DNA of 27,867 nt, taken from NCBI GenBank assembly GCA_047625765.1, contig JBLHRE010000006.1, positions 1 through 27,867 of the forward strand, given 5' to 3'. Of the stretch, positions 1-8,600 are shown one piece after another (position 1 is the stretch's first letter; each line of letters opens with the position of its first letter). Below the pieces are notes generated by a model, which made no database searches, was not told where the DNA came from, and saw only the letters and a program-made list of their open reading frames with translations. A program made the position numbers and the translations under genes. The stretch comes from JBLHRE01 sp047625765. Its GTDB lineage: Bacteria > Bacteroidota > Bacteroidia > Flavobacteriales > JBLHRE01.

Positions 1-1818
1 AATCCCTTTTGCCAGCCCTTCTTCAATAATAAAATCTTTTCTTAAATATTCTGGCTGATAGTTCTCGTCTCTATAGTCGCTATACGGTGGTTCATCATCG
101 TAAATCTTATTCCTGTTGATTCCAGTCATTCGATTGAAATGCTTCACGTAACCTTCTAAATTCACATCAATTTTATCGGTTAAATCGTGTTCTACACCAA
201 CAATTAAATGACGTGCTTTTTGAATACTAGAATTGACTTCTTTCCCGTCAAATTCAGAAACATAATTATCTGGGCTAGAAAGGAAACCATAGAACAAATT
301 AACGACATCGCGATCTGAGTTTGCTGCTACTAAGTTTTGAGAATAAAATCCACCCGATGCTTTTAATCTTGTTTTCTCATCAACATTAAATTTCATCCCT
401 AAACGAGGCTCAGGAGAAAAAGTTCCCAACGATGCATAATATTGTGCTCTAAAGCTTGGCTCTATAAGCAATCTTGAACCAACAAACTTATATTTAAAAT
501 ATCCAGCCAGTTCTGTAGTGTTATCGGATTGTTCGATATTTCTACCAACAGAATTTGCAAATCTAAAATCTGTTGAAAACCCTAAAATCTCAAAACCATA
601 GTTGAATTCGCTATCATTCCCTAGGAAATAAGTAAAGTTCAGACCCATGTTGAATCCAGAAATATCGCTGGTGCGATCTTTTTCTTCTGCATTTTTTAGA
701 AGGATACCATATTTAGAATAAGCGAAATTACCTTTAATAAGAACTGGAGAATTTCCAGGAATCAAAGTAAAGTTAGATCCAAATCCACTCGATTTCCAAT
801 TTAATCTAGATTGCTCGCTAAACTTAACCTGGTCGCTAAAGTTGAATCCAAAAACATTAAACCTACTCCCATTTGGGTTAACCATACTAATCTTACTATA
901 GATATCGGTATAGTTAAATGGGAGTCCGTTGGTATCAATATAACTGTAGAATAATTTAGATGTTTCTTCTAAATATGATGTTTTACCAGAAAACAAGAAA
1001 GTTGTTTTGGCATTACCATTCTCATCTTTTTTACTCAAAGGGCCTTCAATCATCAACTTAGAGCCAAATGGGCTTAGCGCCATTTTACCTCCAATACGTT
1101 TCTTGTCACCTTCTCTTGTTTTAATGTCCATTACAGAAGAAATTCTTCCTCCATATTCTGCACTAAAACCGCCAGTATACACATCAGCTCCTTTTATGAT
1201 ATCTGTATCGAACACAGAAAAGAATCCAATAGAGTGAAACGGATTATAAACAACCATACCATCCATTAACACTTTATTATGGATTGGTGCACCCCCCCTA
1301 ATGTACAACTGCCCTCCTTGGTCCCCTGTAAAAACAACTCCTGGAATTACCTGTAAGTATTGCGCTAAATCAGGCTCTCCTCCTATAGTTGGCAATTGTC
1401 TAATTTCGATAGGCGAAATTTTTGTTACCCCTGTTTTTACTTCTGTTTTAGCTTCCATTCTGGCAGCAGAAACATTTACATCTTGAAGCATTTGTGTAGA
1501 CGCACTGATGTAAAATGTTTGGGTCATTACCTCGCCAACTTCAGCAGTTACAGAGCGCGTAATTGAATCGTAACCCATTGCTGATAAAAACATCGTATAG
1601 TCGCCAGGCTGCACTTTTGAAATCGTGTAGAAACCATCTACATCTGTAGCTACTCCGTAAGTGGTTCCTTTTAAAAGAACATTTACAAACATTGCTGGAT
1701 CTCCAGTTTTCTTCTCGTAAACAAAACCTCTAATGGTTGCTGTTTGCCCGATAGCTAAAACTTGTAGAAATAACACCGCTGCTAGAACTAATACTGATTT
1801 TTTATTGCTTGCTTTCAT
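1..1818 (-). CDS. TonB-dependent outer-membrane receptor, partial (C-terminus beyond window edge)
   Basis: The frame stays open from an ATG at 1818 to the window edge, giving 606 visible codons. Residues 1-25 look like a signal peptide (MKASNKKSVLVLAAVLFLQ, then an AIGQ-type cleavage region). A carboxypeptidase-regulatory-like beta domain follows at about 27-110 (TIRGFVYEKKTG, GDYTMFLSAMGY). Next is a TonB plug at about 120-240, with the typical LYIRGGAP, NKVLMDGMVVYNPFHSIGFFS and GGFSAEYGGRIS segments. The rest is beta-barrel. The family imports ligands across the outer membrane using TonB/ExbBD energy. Nothing here identifies the ligand, and no SusD partner is visible on this side. A Bacteroidota-type promoter lies just upstream. 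A run of seven G in the coding strand (1292-1298) encodes the RGG of the plug. The start fits the signal peptide well. Confidence 0.9.
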   Translation of the reverse strand, partial: MKASNKKSVLVLAAVLFLQVLAIGQTATIRGFVYEKKTGDPAMFVNVLLKGTTYGVATDVDGFYTISKVQPGDYTMFLSAMGYDSITRSVTAEVGEVMTQTFYISASTQMLQDVNVSAARMEAKTEVKTGVTKISPIEIRQLPTIGGEPDLAQYLQVIPGVVFTGDQGGQLYIRGGAPIHNKVLMDGMVVYNPFHSIGFFSVFDTDIIKGADVYTGGFSAEYGGRISSVMDIKTREGDKKRIGGKMALSPFGSKLMIEGPLSKKDENGNAKTTFLFSGKTSYLEETSKLFYSYIDTNGLPFNYTDIYSKISMVNPNGSRFNVFGFNFSDQVKFSEQSRLNWKSSGFGSNFTLIPGNSPVLIKGNFAYSKYGILLKNAEEKDRTSDISGFNMGLNFTYFLGNDSEFNYGFEILGFSTDFRFANSVGRNIEQSDNTTELAGYFKYKFVGSRLLIEPSFRAQYYASLGTFSPEPRLGMKFNVDEKTRLKASGGFYSQNLVAANSDRDVVNLFYGFLSSPDNYVSEFDGKEVNSSIQKARHLIVGVEHDLTDKIDVNLEGYVKHFNRMTGINRNKIYDDEPPYSDYRDENYQPEYLRKDFIIEEGLAKGI

Positions 1819-1837
1819 AGGTAGAAAATAAAGGGAA

Positions 1838-1868
1838 CAAAGGTAACGAAACAAAGCCTATAGTCATA
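1838..1868 (-). promoter_or_regulatory. Bacteroidota-type promoter for the TonB-dependent receptor
   Basis: On the minus strand a perfect -7 box TACCTTTG (1845-1838; consensus TAnnTTTG) is preceded by TATG at 1868-1865 with a 19-base spacer, one mismatch from the -33 TTTG. Transcription would begin about 12-15 bases before the ATG at 1818, leaving a very short leader without a Shine-Dalgarno sequence, as is common in this phylum. Confidence 0.6.
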
Positions 1869-1873
1869 GGCTT
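1854..1873. terminator. Small hairpin between the EVE remnant and the receptor gene
   Basis: AAGCCTAT and ATAGGCTT form a perfect 8-bp stem around a 4-base loop (1862-1865). On the plus strand it is followed by ATTTTTG; on the minus strand by TGTTTCG. It could end transcripts of the holA unit, but it overlaps the -33 region of the receptor promoter. Terminator function is an inference. Confidence 0.4.
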
Positions 1874-2143
1874 ATTTTTGAGAAATACAGCATCTTAACT
1901 TCCAGAATTCTATTGGAATTGGAATAATAGAAATTCTTCCTTGCCTTACTAATATTAATTCTTGTAAATCTGGATGGGCCCTTATTGCGGCAAAATCAAC
2001 AGGGATATCAAATTTAGATACCGCAATTAAATCCACTGCAATGCATCGTTGGTCTTCGGTGATAGAATCTGGGTATTGTTCTTTCACCAAATCACCCCAA
2101 CTGTAAGCTTCTGGTTCTGTTTTTACCAACCCATACTTTTCAT
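1872..2143 (-). pseudogene. Degraded EVE-domain protein gene
   Basis: The frame reads GLVKTEPEAYSWGDLVKE, the classic EVE N-terminus, then jumps to QYPDSITEDQRCIAVDL and later ILVRQGRISIIPI, which belong to the second half of the family. About 50 central residues, including the WDGVRN/QARN and GD.v.FYHS stretch, are missing; some 90 codons remain against 135-155 in intact proteins. The expected ATG (2143-2141) lies two bases after the holA stop. The next bases (ATGAAAAGTATGGG) put it out of frame and it meets TAA after six codons; losing two A, or gaining one, would restore M-K-(K)-Y-G-L-V-K-T-E-P. EVE domains are PUA-like and thought to bind modified bases. A shortened protein could start at TTG 2129, but lacks most of the pocket. 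Two independent lesions make a pseudogene most likely. Confidence 0.75.
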
Positions 2144-2145
2144 CA

Positions 2146-3144
2146 CTAATGCAGTATCTTAAATAGTAGCTCCTTTAGCAGTTCTCCATCGCTTGTAGAG
2201 GTATTGCCTATACCTTTAGACCGGGCATCTGCATCGCGCAAATAGCCAATTATACGAACAGATTTACGGAGGTCAAAATTTCTTGCAGCCATCTCGTAAT
2301 CTTTTATAAAATAAGGGTTAACACCCATTACTTTCACTGCATCACTTTTGTTTTTTAAGCCATGAAATAGCAGCAATTTGCTAAAGAAACTATACAATAC
2401 ACTGGTGGTAACCACCATTGGATTAGACTTAGGATTGGCCGAAAAATATTGAATGATTTGATTGGACTTGAATATGTTTTTAGAACCAATGGCTTTCTGC
2501 AATTCGAAGTTGTTAAAATCTTTACTAATACCAACATTCTTCTCGATAAGATCTTCAGATACTTCTCCTCCAGGAGCAATCAACAAGCTCAATTTATCGA
2601 GCTCTTGTTCTATGCGACCCAAATCTGTTCCTAAAAATTCTGAAAGTAAAAAACTAGCCTTCTGCCCTATTTGATATCCTTTGGCTTTCATCGCTGATTG
2701 AATCCAAGCAGGCACCTGATTGTCGTACAAAGACTTACTTTCGAATAAGTAATCTTGCTTTTTTAATTCTTTGGCCAGCTTTTTCTTTCCATCATACTTC
2801 TTGTATTTGTAATTAATTACCAATACTGTTGATGGTTGATGCTGCAGTACATAAGAGAGTAAATCATCTATGTCTTTAAGGTGTTGTGCCTCCTTTACAA
2901 TCACCACCAGACGGTCTCCAAACATAGGAAAGCCCTTTGCCAAACTTATTATTTGACTGGTGTCTACCTGATTGTCTTTACCATATACCACATGCTGATT
3001 GAACCCTTTGGCATCTTCGTCCAAAGCATTTTGCTCTATGTAACTGGTAATCTTATCAATAAAGTAAGGCTCTTCGCCATGTAGAAAGTAAATAGGGCGA
3101 TATTTCCCTTGCTTCATTTCAGAAATAATAGACTGGTATTCCAT
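2146..3144 (-). CDS. holA: DNA polymerase III subunit delta
   Basis: A 332-residue protein, the usual length of HolA. Delta is the clamp-loader subunit that opens the sliding beta clamp. The N-terminus PIYFLHGEEPYFIDKI is the family's replacement for an ATP-binding site. It is followed by a segment typical of the AAA+-like region (KGFPMFGDRLVVIVKEAQ, about residues 69-86) and by LLSEFLGTDLGRIEQELDKL near 165-185. The C-terminal collar domain ends in SDGELLKELLFKILH. The ATG at 3144 is the only plausible start. It is divergent from the HSDR_N gene (58 bp between 3144 and 3203) and runs almost directly into the EVE remnant, with which it was probably cotranscribed. Confidence 0.9.
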   Translation of the reverse strand: MEYQSIISEMKQGKYRPIYFLHGEEPYFIDKITSYIEQNALDEDAKGFNQHVVYGKDNQVDTSQIISLAKGFPMFGDRLVVIVKEAQHLKDIDDLLSYVLQHQPSTVLVINYKYKKYDGKKKLAKELKKQDYLFESKSLYDNQVPAWIQSAMKAKGYQIGQKASFLLSEFLGTDLGRIEQELDKLSLLIAPGGEVSEDLIEKNVGISKDFNNFELQKAIGSKNIFKSNQIIQYFSANPKSNPMVVTTSVLYSFFSKLLLFHGLKNKSDAVKVMGVNPYFIKDYEMAARNFDLRKSVRIIGYLRDADARSKGIGNTSTSDGELLKELLFKILH

Positions 3145-3202
3145 GTGCCAAAAGTCGCCCTTTCCAATCGAATATTCAAGACTAAGAAAGTATATTCGCC
3201 TT

Positions 3203-3658
3203 ATGGAAATGCCATTATTAAATTTACCCCAGCATCCCCTAAAATTTCAGTCGAAAGGCGGGAAGCTTTTGGTGCAGGATGTTGTTCAAAAAAAGTTAAG
3301 AGTACTTACTCCCGAGGAATGGGTGAGACAGAATTTCCTAAATTATTTGATTCACGACAATGGCTACCCTGCTAGTTTATTGGCTGTTGAAAAAGGTTTG
3401 CGTATAAATAACCTTGCCAAACGCTGCGATATTATAGCTTATAATAAAGAAGGTAAGCCTGTGGTACTAATAGAGTGTAAAGCCAGCAATGTTGCTCTTA
3501 ACCAACAAGTGTTCGATCAAATTGCTAGATATAACCTAAAATTAGAAGTACCCTATTTGGTGGTAACCAATGGCATACATCATATTTATTGCAGTATGGA
3601 TTTAGAAAACAAGAAATATGTTTTCATAAAAGACCTGCCAAAATTTAACTTATTCTAG
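3203..3658 (+). CDS. Type I restriction enzyme R N-terminal-like (HSDR_N) nuclease-fold protein
   Basis: About 150 residues matching the small stand-alone HSDR_N_2 family common in Bacteroidota. The PD-(D/E)xK-like core is visible: CDIIAYN supplies the Asp, and VVLIECKAS about 15 residues later supplies the Glu-x-Lys pair. VLNQQVFDQIARYN-like helices and VPYLVVTNGIHHIYC follow. I chose the start at ATG 3203 (MEMPLLNLPQ); 3209 is equally possible. The open frame extends back to 3143, but that part overlaps the holA start and does not resemble the family. No hsdM, hsdS or helicase part is near, so this is not a restriction system on this evidence; the family's cellular role is unknown to me. 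It is the only plus-strand gene in the window and its end overlaps the mqnA end by 9 bp. Confidence 0.8.
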   Translation: MEMPLLNLPQHPLKFQSKGGKLLVQDVVQKKLRVLTPEEWVRQNFLNYLIHDNGYPASLLAVEKGLRINNLAKRCDIIAYNKEGKPVVLIECKASNVALNQQVFDQIARYNLKLEVPYLVVTNGIHHIYCSMDLENKKYVFIKDLPKFNLF

Positions 3659-4399
3659 TTTTTTACCATAGTCTAAAAACAATTTAAGTGCTTTTTGTTT
3701 TTGGGAGTCTAAACGATAATCTATTCTACGATTTAAATACTTCTGCATAGTCTCACTATCAGAAGCATCTTTTACAAAATCGTTTATAGCAGCATCAATA
3801 TTATCAACTCCTTGTGCCAATGCTGAGTTTAACGCTATTGTGAAATTTAGAGGTAGTTCTTTGCTGGCCACCCAGGCAGCAAACACAAATGGAAGGCCTG
3901 TCAATTCTTTCCATATTTCAGCTAAATCGTACACATAAGGGTAGCTTTGGTTTAAGTCGAAGGCTCTATCTCCTATAACTAATCCCGCAGTTTTACCTTT
4001 TATTTTTTCGATGAAGCCCTCTTCTGCTTCAATTTGTTTTGGAGCAATTTTCCAGGATTCTTTTAATAAAATCTTAGAAAGCATTACAGAACTCTTGGAC
4101 TGGTAATCCAACAAAATAGAATCAATCTCGGTGATAGGCACTTCGGAATAAATACAAACTGTTTCTACTGGCCCATCTGCACCAATACAATATTCGCTTA
4201 TGATATTAGCCTCTGGCATTGCTAAAAGCGATGCAACCGGCATTAAAGCCAAGTCTACTTTATTTTCGAGTAATAGCTTAGAGCAATTTGAAGGATATGC
4301 CAATTGTAAATCAAACAAATCATTATCCATGAAATGCTTTAGACCGTAAATAAATGGCAGTGTATTGGTATATGAAATTGCTGCAATTTTAATCTTCAT
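3650..4399 (-). CDS. mqnA: Chorismate dehydratase, menaquinone biosynthesis (futalosine pathway)
   Basis: A 249-residue protein with the MqnA signature: IAAISYTNTLPFIYGL at the N-terminus, YPSNCSKLLLENKVDLALMPV at about 35-55, then CIGADGPVETVCIYS and KTAGLVIGDRAF. MqnA dehydrates chorismate to 3-(1-carboxyvinyloxy)benzoate, the first step of the futalosine route to menaquinone. It has a periplasmic-binding-protein-like fold but no signal peptide, so it is cytoplasmic. No other mqn gene is in the window. A perfect -7 box lies 19 bp upstream. The 3' end overlaps the convergent HSDR_N gene by 9 bp. Finding it argues for the futalosine rather than the classical Men pathway in this organism. Confidence 0.88.
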   Translation of the reverse strand: MKIKIAAISYTNTLPFIYGLKHFMDNDLFDLQLAYPSNCSKLLLENKVDLALMPVASLLAMPEANIISEYCIGADGPVETVCIYSEVPITEIDSILLDYQSKSSVMLSKILLKESWKIAPKQIEAEEGFIEKIKGKTAGLVIGDRAFDLNQSYPYVYDLAEIWKELTGLPFVFAAWVASKELPLNFTIALNSALAQGVDNIDAAINDFVKDASDSETMQKYLNRRIDYRLDSQKQKALKLFLDYGKKLE

Positions 4400-4417
4400 A
4401 TTCTAATGTGAGAGCCA

Positions 4418-4425
4418 CAAAGGTA
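4418..4425 (-). promoter_or_regulatory. -7 promoter box upstream of mqnA
   Basis: TACCTTTG on the minus strand matches TAnnTTTG exactly and ends 18 bases before the mqnA ATG, immediately after the stop of the EI24-like gene. At 19 bases upstream there is only GGTG, not a convincing -33 TTG, so this is half a promoter by sequence. Confidence 0.45.
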
Positions 4426-4429
4426 GCTA

Positions 4430-5152
4430 TTAATCAGATTTTAACACCGTTAATGTTGCTGCAATAAGTCCCAATGCAGGAGCAACCATCCATCCAATAA
4501 AAGGAATTAGAAAAAGGCCATAAAACACAATGCCATTGCCCAATGCCAAGCCTCTATGCCTATGTATATAGTCGATACTTTCGCGTACCGACATTTTTTT
4601 TCGTTCGTTGGAATAATCTAACATCGAAAAACCGTAGTAATAACTCTCTATTAAGAAAATAAAGAAGGGGCTTAGAAATCCAGTAAACAAGCTAAACAGC
4701 AGTACCAAAAATAATTCTCTGAACAGGTTTCTTGTGGCTATCCATACTCCTCTTAATACATCTCTTAAAAATTGCTTGAGATTAAAAGGATAGGTCTTAC
4801 CTGTTTTTATGCTCTCTACTTTTTCTGAAAGCAAAGCAAGCAATGGCGAAACTATAATTAGAATCAGGTTTTTATAAATCAAAACATAGATGTATATCAA
4901 TATAAACCGAATAAAAAAGGCAAAGGCAAAACTCATGGTACTTGCCAACCAAGTATCCTTTTCAAAAGTAAATAGATCGAGTAAAGTTATAGAAGCCCAG
5001 TCACCCAAATAAATAGCACTAAGAATCAAACCTACAATTAAGAGCACGTTTAGCAAACCTGGCACCAATAAATAAACCCAAAGCTTGTGTTGTTTTACAA
5101 AACTCCAAGCCTCGCTGTATGCTGAAATGGCTACTCTTACTTCTTTAAACAT
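4430..5152 (-). CDS. EI24/CysZ-like integral membrane protein
   Basis: 240 residues with about four to five long hydrophobic segments: roughly 24-50 (LWVYLLVPGLLNVLLIVGL), 72-110 (MSFAFAFFIRFILIYIYVLI and LILIIVSPLLALL), 143-167 and 205-235. The internal SPLLALLSEKVE motif and the C-terminal HRHRGLALGNGIVFYGLFLIP pattern match the EI24 family, which includes CysZ sulfate permeases. It probably sits in the inner membrane as a transporter or channel-like protein; sulfate specificity is not shown by anything here, as no cys gene is adjacent. It follows the terminator of the rpo cluster and precedes mqnA by 30 bp. Confidence 0.75.
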   Translation of the reverse strand: MFKEVRVAISAYSEAWSFVKQHKLWVYLLVPGLLNVLLIVGLILSAIYLGDWASITLLDLFTFEKDTWLASTMSFAFAFFIRFILIYIYVLIYKNLILIIVSPLLALLSEKVESIKTGKTYPFNLKQFLRDVLRGVWIATRNLFRELFLVLLFSLFTGFLSPFFIFLIESYYYGFSMLDYSNERKKMSVRESIDYIHRHRGLALGNGIVFYGLFLIPFIGWMVAPALGLIAATLTVLKSD

Positions 5153-5215
5153 ATTTTTATTTCTACATTAAAAATAAGAAAGGTACTTTTAATTATAGCA
5201 ATTATATACAAAATA

Positions 5216-5247
5216 AAACCCCGTATCGGCTAGCCGATACGGGGTTT
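5216..5247 (-). terminator. Strong intrinsic terminator of the ribosomal/RNA polymerase operon
   Basis: A perfect 32-bp palindrome (arms AAACCCCGTATCGGC and GCCGATACGGGGTTT around TA). Read on the minus strand it is followed by TATTTTG, so the transcript has a GC-rich stem and a U-rich tail. It lies 25 bp after the DUF3467 stop and before the EI24-like gene, closing the secE-to-rpoC cluster. Confidence 0.88.
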
Positions 5248-5272
5248 CTATACTAATAGCAATTTGGTTCAC

Positions 5273-5596
5273 CTATGCTTCTGCAGATGGTCCTCCAAAA
5301 TTAAGAGGAATTCCCTGCTCTTGACGTAACTCAGGAATAGTACCATGAAGTTGCTCGAACTTGTTGATATTATCCGCTAAAGCCCTCATTAGTCTTTTAG
5401 CATGTTGTGGTGTTAACACAATACGACTTTTAACTTTTGCCTTTGGAACTCCTGGCATCATCCTCACAAAGTCTACCACAAATTCTGATTGACTATGATT
5501 GATGATTGCAAGATTAGAATACGTTCCTTCTGCAACCTCCTCAGTCAACTCAATGTTTAACTGATTTCCTTGTTTTTCGTTTTGCGTTTCTGCCAT
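5273..5596 (-). CDS. DUF3467 domain-containing protein
   Basis: 107 residues, recognisable by LNIELTEEVAEGTYSNLAII, the HSQSEFVVDFVRMMPG core and the ARVVLTP-like SRIVLTPQHAKRLMRAL segment. These small proteins of unknown function regularly sit just behind rpoC in Bacteroidota, as here: only 4 bp separate it from the rpoC stop, and the operon terminator follows. Position suggests coexpression with RNA polymerase. No catalytic motif, signal peptide or membrane segment is visible. The protein is soluble, acidic and mostly predicted beta plus one helix. Confidence 0.88.
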   Translation of the reverse strand: MAETQNEKQGNQLNIELTEEVAEGTYSNLAIINHSQSEFVVDFVRMMPGVPKAKVKSRIVLTPQHAKRLMRALADNINKFEQLHGTIPELRQEQGIPLNFGGPSAEA

Positions 5597-5600
5597 AATA

Positions 5601-8600
5601 CTAGTCTTCTACTTCTACAGATTCTACAGTAGTTTCTTCCTTTCTTGATTTCAAAGCTTCTAAATCGATTTTAGAACCAACAACCAAGTTATCATACTTA
5701 GCAAGACCTGTACCTGCAGGGATCTTATGACCTACAATTACATTTTCTTTCAATCCTCTTAAGTAATCCACTTTACCGTTGATGGCAGCTTCGTTCAATA
5801 CTTTAGTTGTTTCCTGGAAGGAAGCAGCCGAGATGAAACTCTTAGTTTGAAGAGATGCTCTTGTAATACCTTGTAAGATTGGAATAGTAGTCGATGGAAG
5901 TGCTTCACGCGCTTCAACCAATTCTAAATCCTTACGTCTTAGTACAGAGTTCTCATCTCTCAATTTACGAGCTGTTACAATTTGACCAGCTTTAAGGTTT
6001 TCAGAATCACCAGGGGTTTCAACCACCTTCATTCCGTAAATCTTATCGTTTTCTTCGATCAAATCATTCTTATGAATCAATTGATTTTCTAAGAACTTCG
6101 TATCTCCTGGATCAGAAACTTTCACCTTACGCATCATCTGACGTACAATTACCTCAAAGTGCTTATCGTTAATTTTCACACCCTGTAGACGGTATACTTC
6201 CTGAACTTCGTTTACTAAGTATTCTTGAACTTTTGAAGGCCCTTGAATAGAAAGAATATCACTTGGAGTAATTGCTCCATCGGACATTGGCATACCTGCT
6301 CTTACGTAATCGTTCTCTTGAACCAAGATTTGTTTAGAAAGAGATACCAAGTATTTCTTAATCTCTCCGGTTCTAGATTCGATAATAACCTCACGGTTAC
6401 CACGTTTGATTTTACCGTAAGATACAATACCATCAATTTCTGATACTACTGCAGGGTTAGAAGGGTTACGTGCTTCAAACAATTCTGTTACACGTGGTAA
6501 ACCTCCTGTAATATCCCCAGCCTTAGCTGACTTACGAGGAATCTTAACCAAAATTCTACCTGCTTCAATCTTATCATTTTCACCTACAATAATGTGGGCT
6601 CCAACTGGTAAGTTATATGATTTTAAAACTTCTTCTTTACTATCAACTATAAGAATAGTAGGAATACGCTTCTTATCTCTTGTTTCAGAAATTACTTTCT
6701 CTTGGAAACCTGTTTGTTCATCAATCTCTACTCTGTAAGTAACACCTTCTTCGATATTCTCGAATGCGATCTTACCTTTAGTTTCAGATAGAATTACAGC
6801 ATTATAAGGATCCCATACACAAATACTATCTCCTTTCTTGATCTTCTTGCCAGACTTCGCTTTCATGATAGAACCGTAAGGAATATTGTTGGTTGCCAAT
6901 ACAATACCTGTATTTTCATCAACAATCTTCATCTCAGCAGTACGACCAATAACGATATCTTCTTTTTCACCATCAGCACCTTCCACAGTACGAAGTTCTT
7001 CAATTTGAAGTTTACCATCGAACTTAGCTTGAATTTGAGATGTTTCGGCAACGTTAGATGCAGTACCCCCAACGTGAAATGTACGAAGTGTTAACTGTGT
7101 ACCTGGTTCTCCAATAGATTGTGCAGCAATTACACCAACAGCTTCACCTTCTTGTACCATTTTATTGGTTGCAAGGTTTCTACCATAACACTTAGCACAA
7201 ATACCTTTCTTAGCTTCACAAGTCAAAGCAGATCTTACTTCAACCGTTTCGATTGGTGAATCCTCGATCAATGCTCCTGTTTCTTCTTCAATAACGTCAC
7301 CAGAAGCTACCAACAATTCGCCAGTAAGTGGGTGATGTACATCGTGTAAAGAAACACGTCCAATAATACGTTCAGAAATAGACTCAACAATTTCCTCGTT
7401 TTTCTTCAATGCTGATTCTTGTAATCCTCTTAAAGTACCACAGTCAACTTCAGAAACAATAACATCTTGAGCAACATCAACCAAACGTCTAGTAAGGTAA
7501 CCCGCATCGGCCGTTTTCAAAGCCGTATCCGCCAAACCTTTACGTGCACCGTGAGTAGAAATAAAGTACTCAAGAATCGATAGTCCCTCTTTAAAGTTGG
7601 ACATAATCGGGTTTTCAATAATCTCACCTCCTGCAGAACCAGATTTTTGTGGTTTTGCCATAAGACCCCTCATACCTGATAACTGACGAATCTGTTCTTT
7701 AGATCCACGAGCACCAGAATCAAGCATCATATAGATAGAGTTGAAACCTTGATTATCTGTTCGCAAACGAGTCATTGCATGTTCGGTCAAACGCGCATTG
7801 GTGTTTGTCCAAACGTCAATCACCTGATTGTAACGTTCGTTATTGGTAATAAGACCCATAGAGTAGTTACCCGAAATCTCCTCAACATTTGCAAGAGCAG
7901 TTTTCATCATTTCATCTTTCTCTTCAGGTACAATTACATCACCTAAGTTGAAAGATAGACCTCCACGGAATGCCATGGTAAAACCAAGACCTTTCATATC
8001 ATCTAAGAAATTAGCCGTAGTAGGTACGTCTGTTTCCTTAATGATATTACCAATAATATTTCTAAGCGCTTTTTTAGTCAATACTTCATTAACAAATCCT
8101 ACTGATTCTGGAACAACCTCATTAAAGATAATTCTACCAACAGTTGTTTCGATAATTCTGTAAACTAACTCAGTGCCTTCTTTTACTTTAGCTCTTACTT
8201 TAACCTGAGCATGCAATTCAGCACGCTTTTCGTTGTAAGCAATATTTACTTCTTCAGCAGAATAAAAAGTCAAGCCTTCACCCATAACTTTACGTTCTGG
8301 TGTGCTTAATCTCAATTTGGTCATATAGTACAGACCCAATACCATATCCTGAGAAGGTACTGTAATAGGAGCACCGTTAGCAGGGTTCAAGATATTGTGA
8401 GAACCTAACATTAGCATCTGTGCTTCCAAAATAGCAGCAGGACCTAACGGAAGGTGAACAGCCATCTGGTCACCATCAAAATCCGCGTTAAATGCCGTAC
8501 ATACCAATGGGTGCAACTGAATTGCTTTTCCTTCGATAAGTTTAGGTTGGAATGCTTGAATACCTAGACGGTGAAGCGTAGGTGCACGGTTTAAAAGAAC

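Noticed and set aside
1007..1486. Plus-strand open frames opposite the TonB-dependent receptor
   Set aside because: Antisense shadows of a well-supported receptor frame.
3143..3202. 20-codon N-terminal extension of the HSDR_N protein
   Set aside because: It would overlap the holA start on the other strand and does not look like the family; ATG 3203 fits better.
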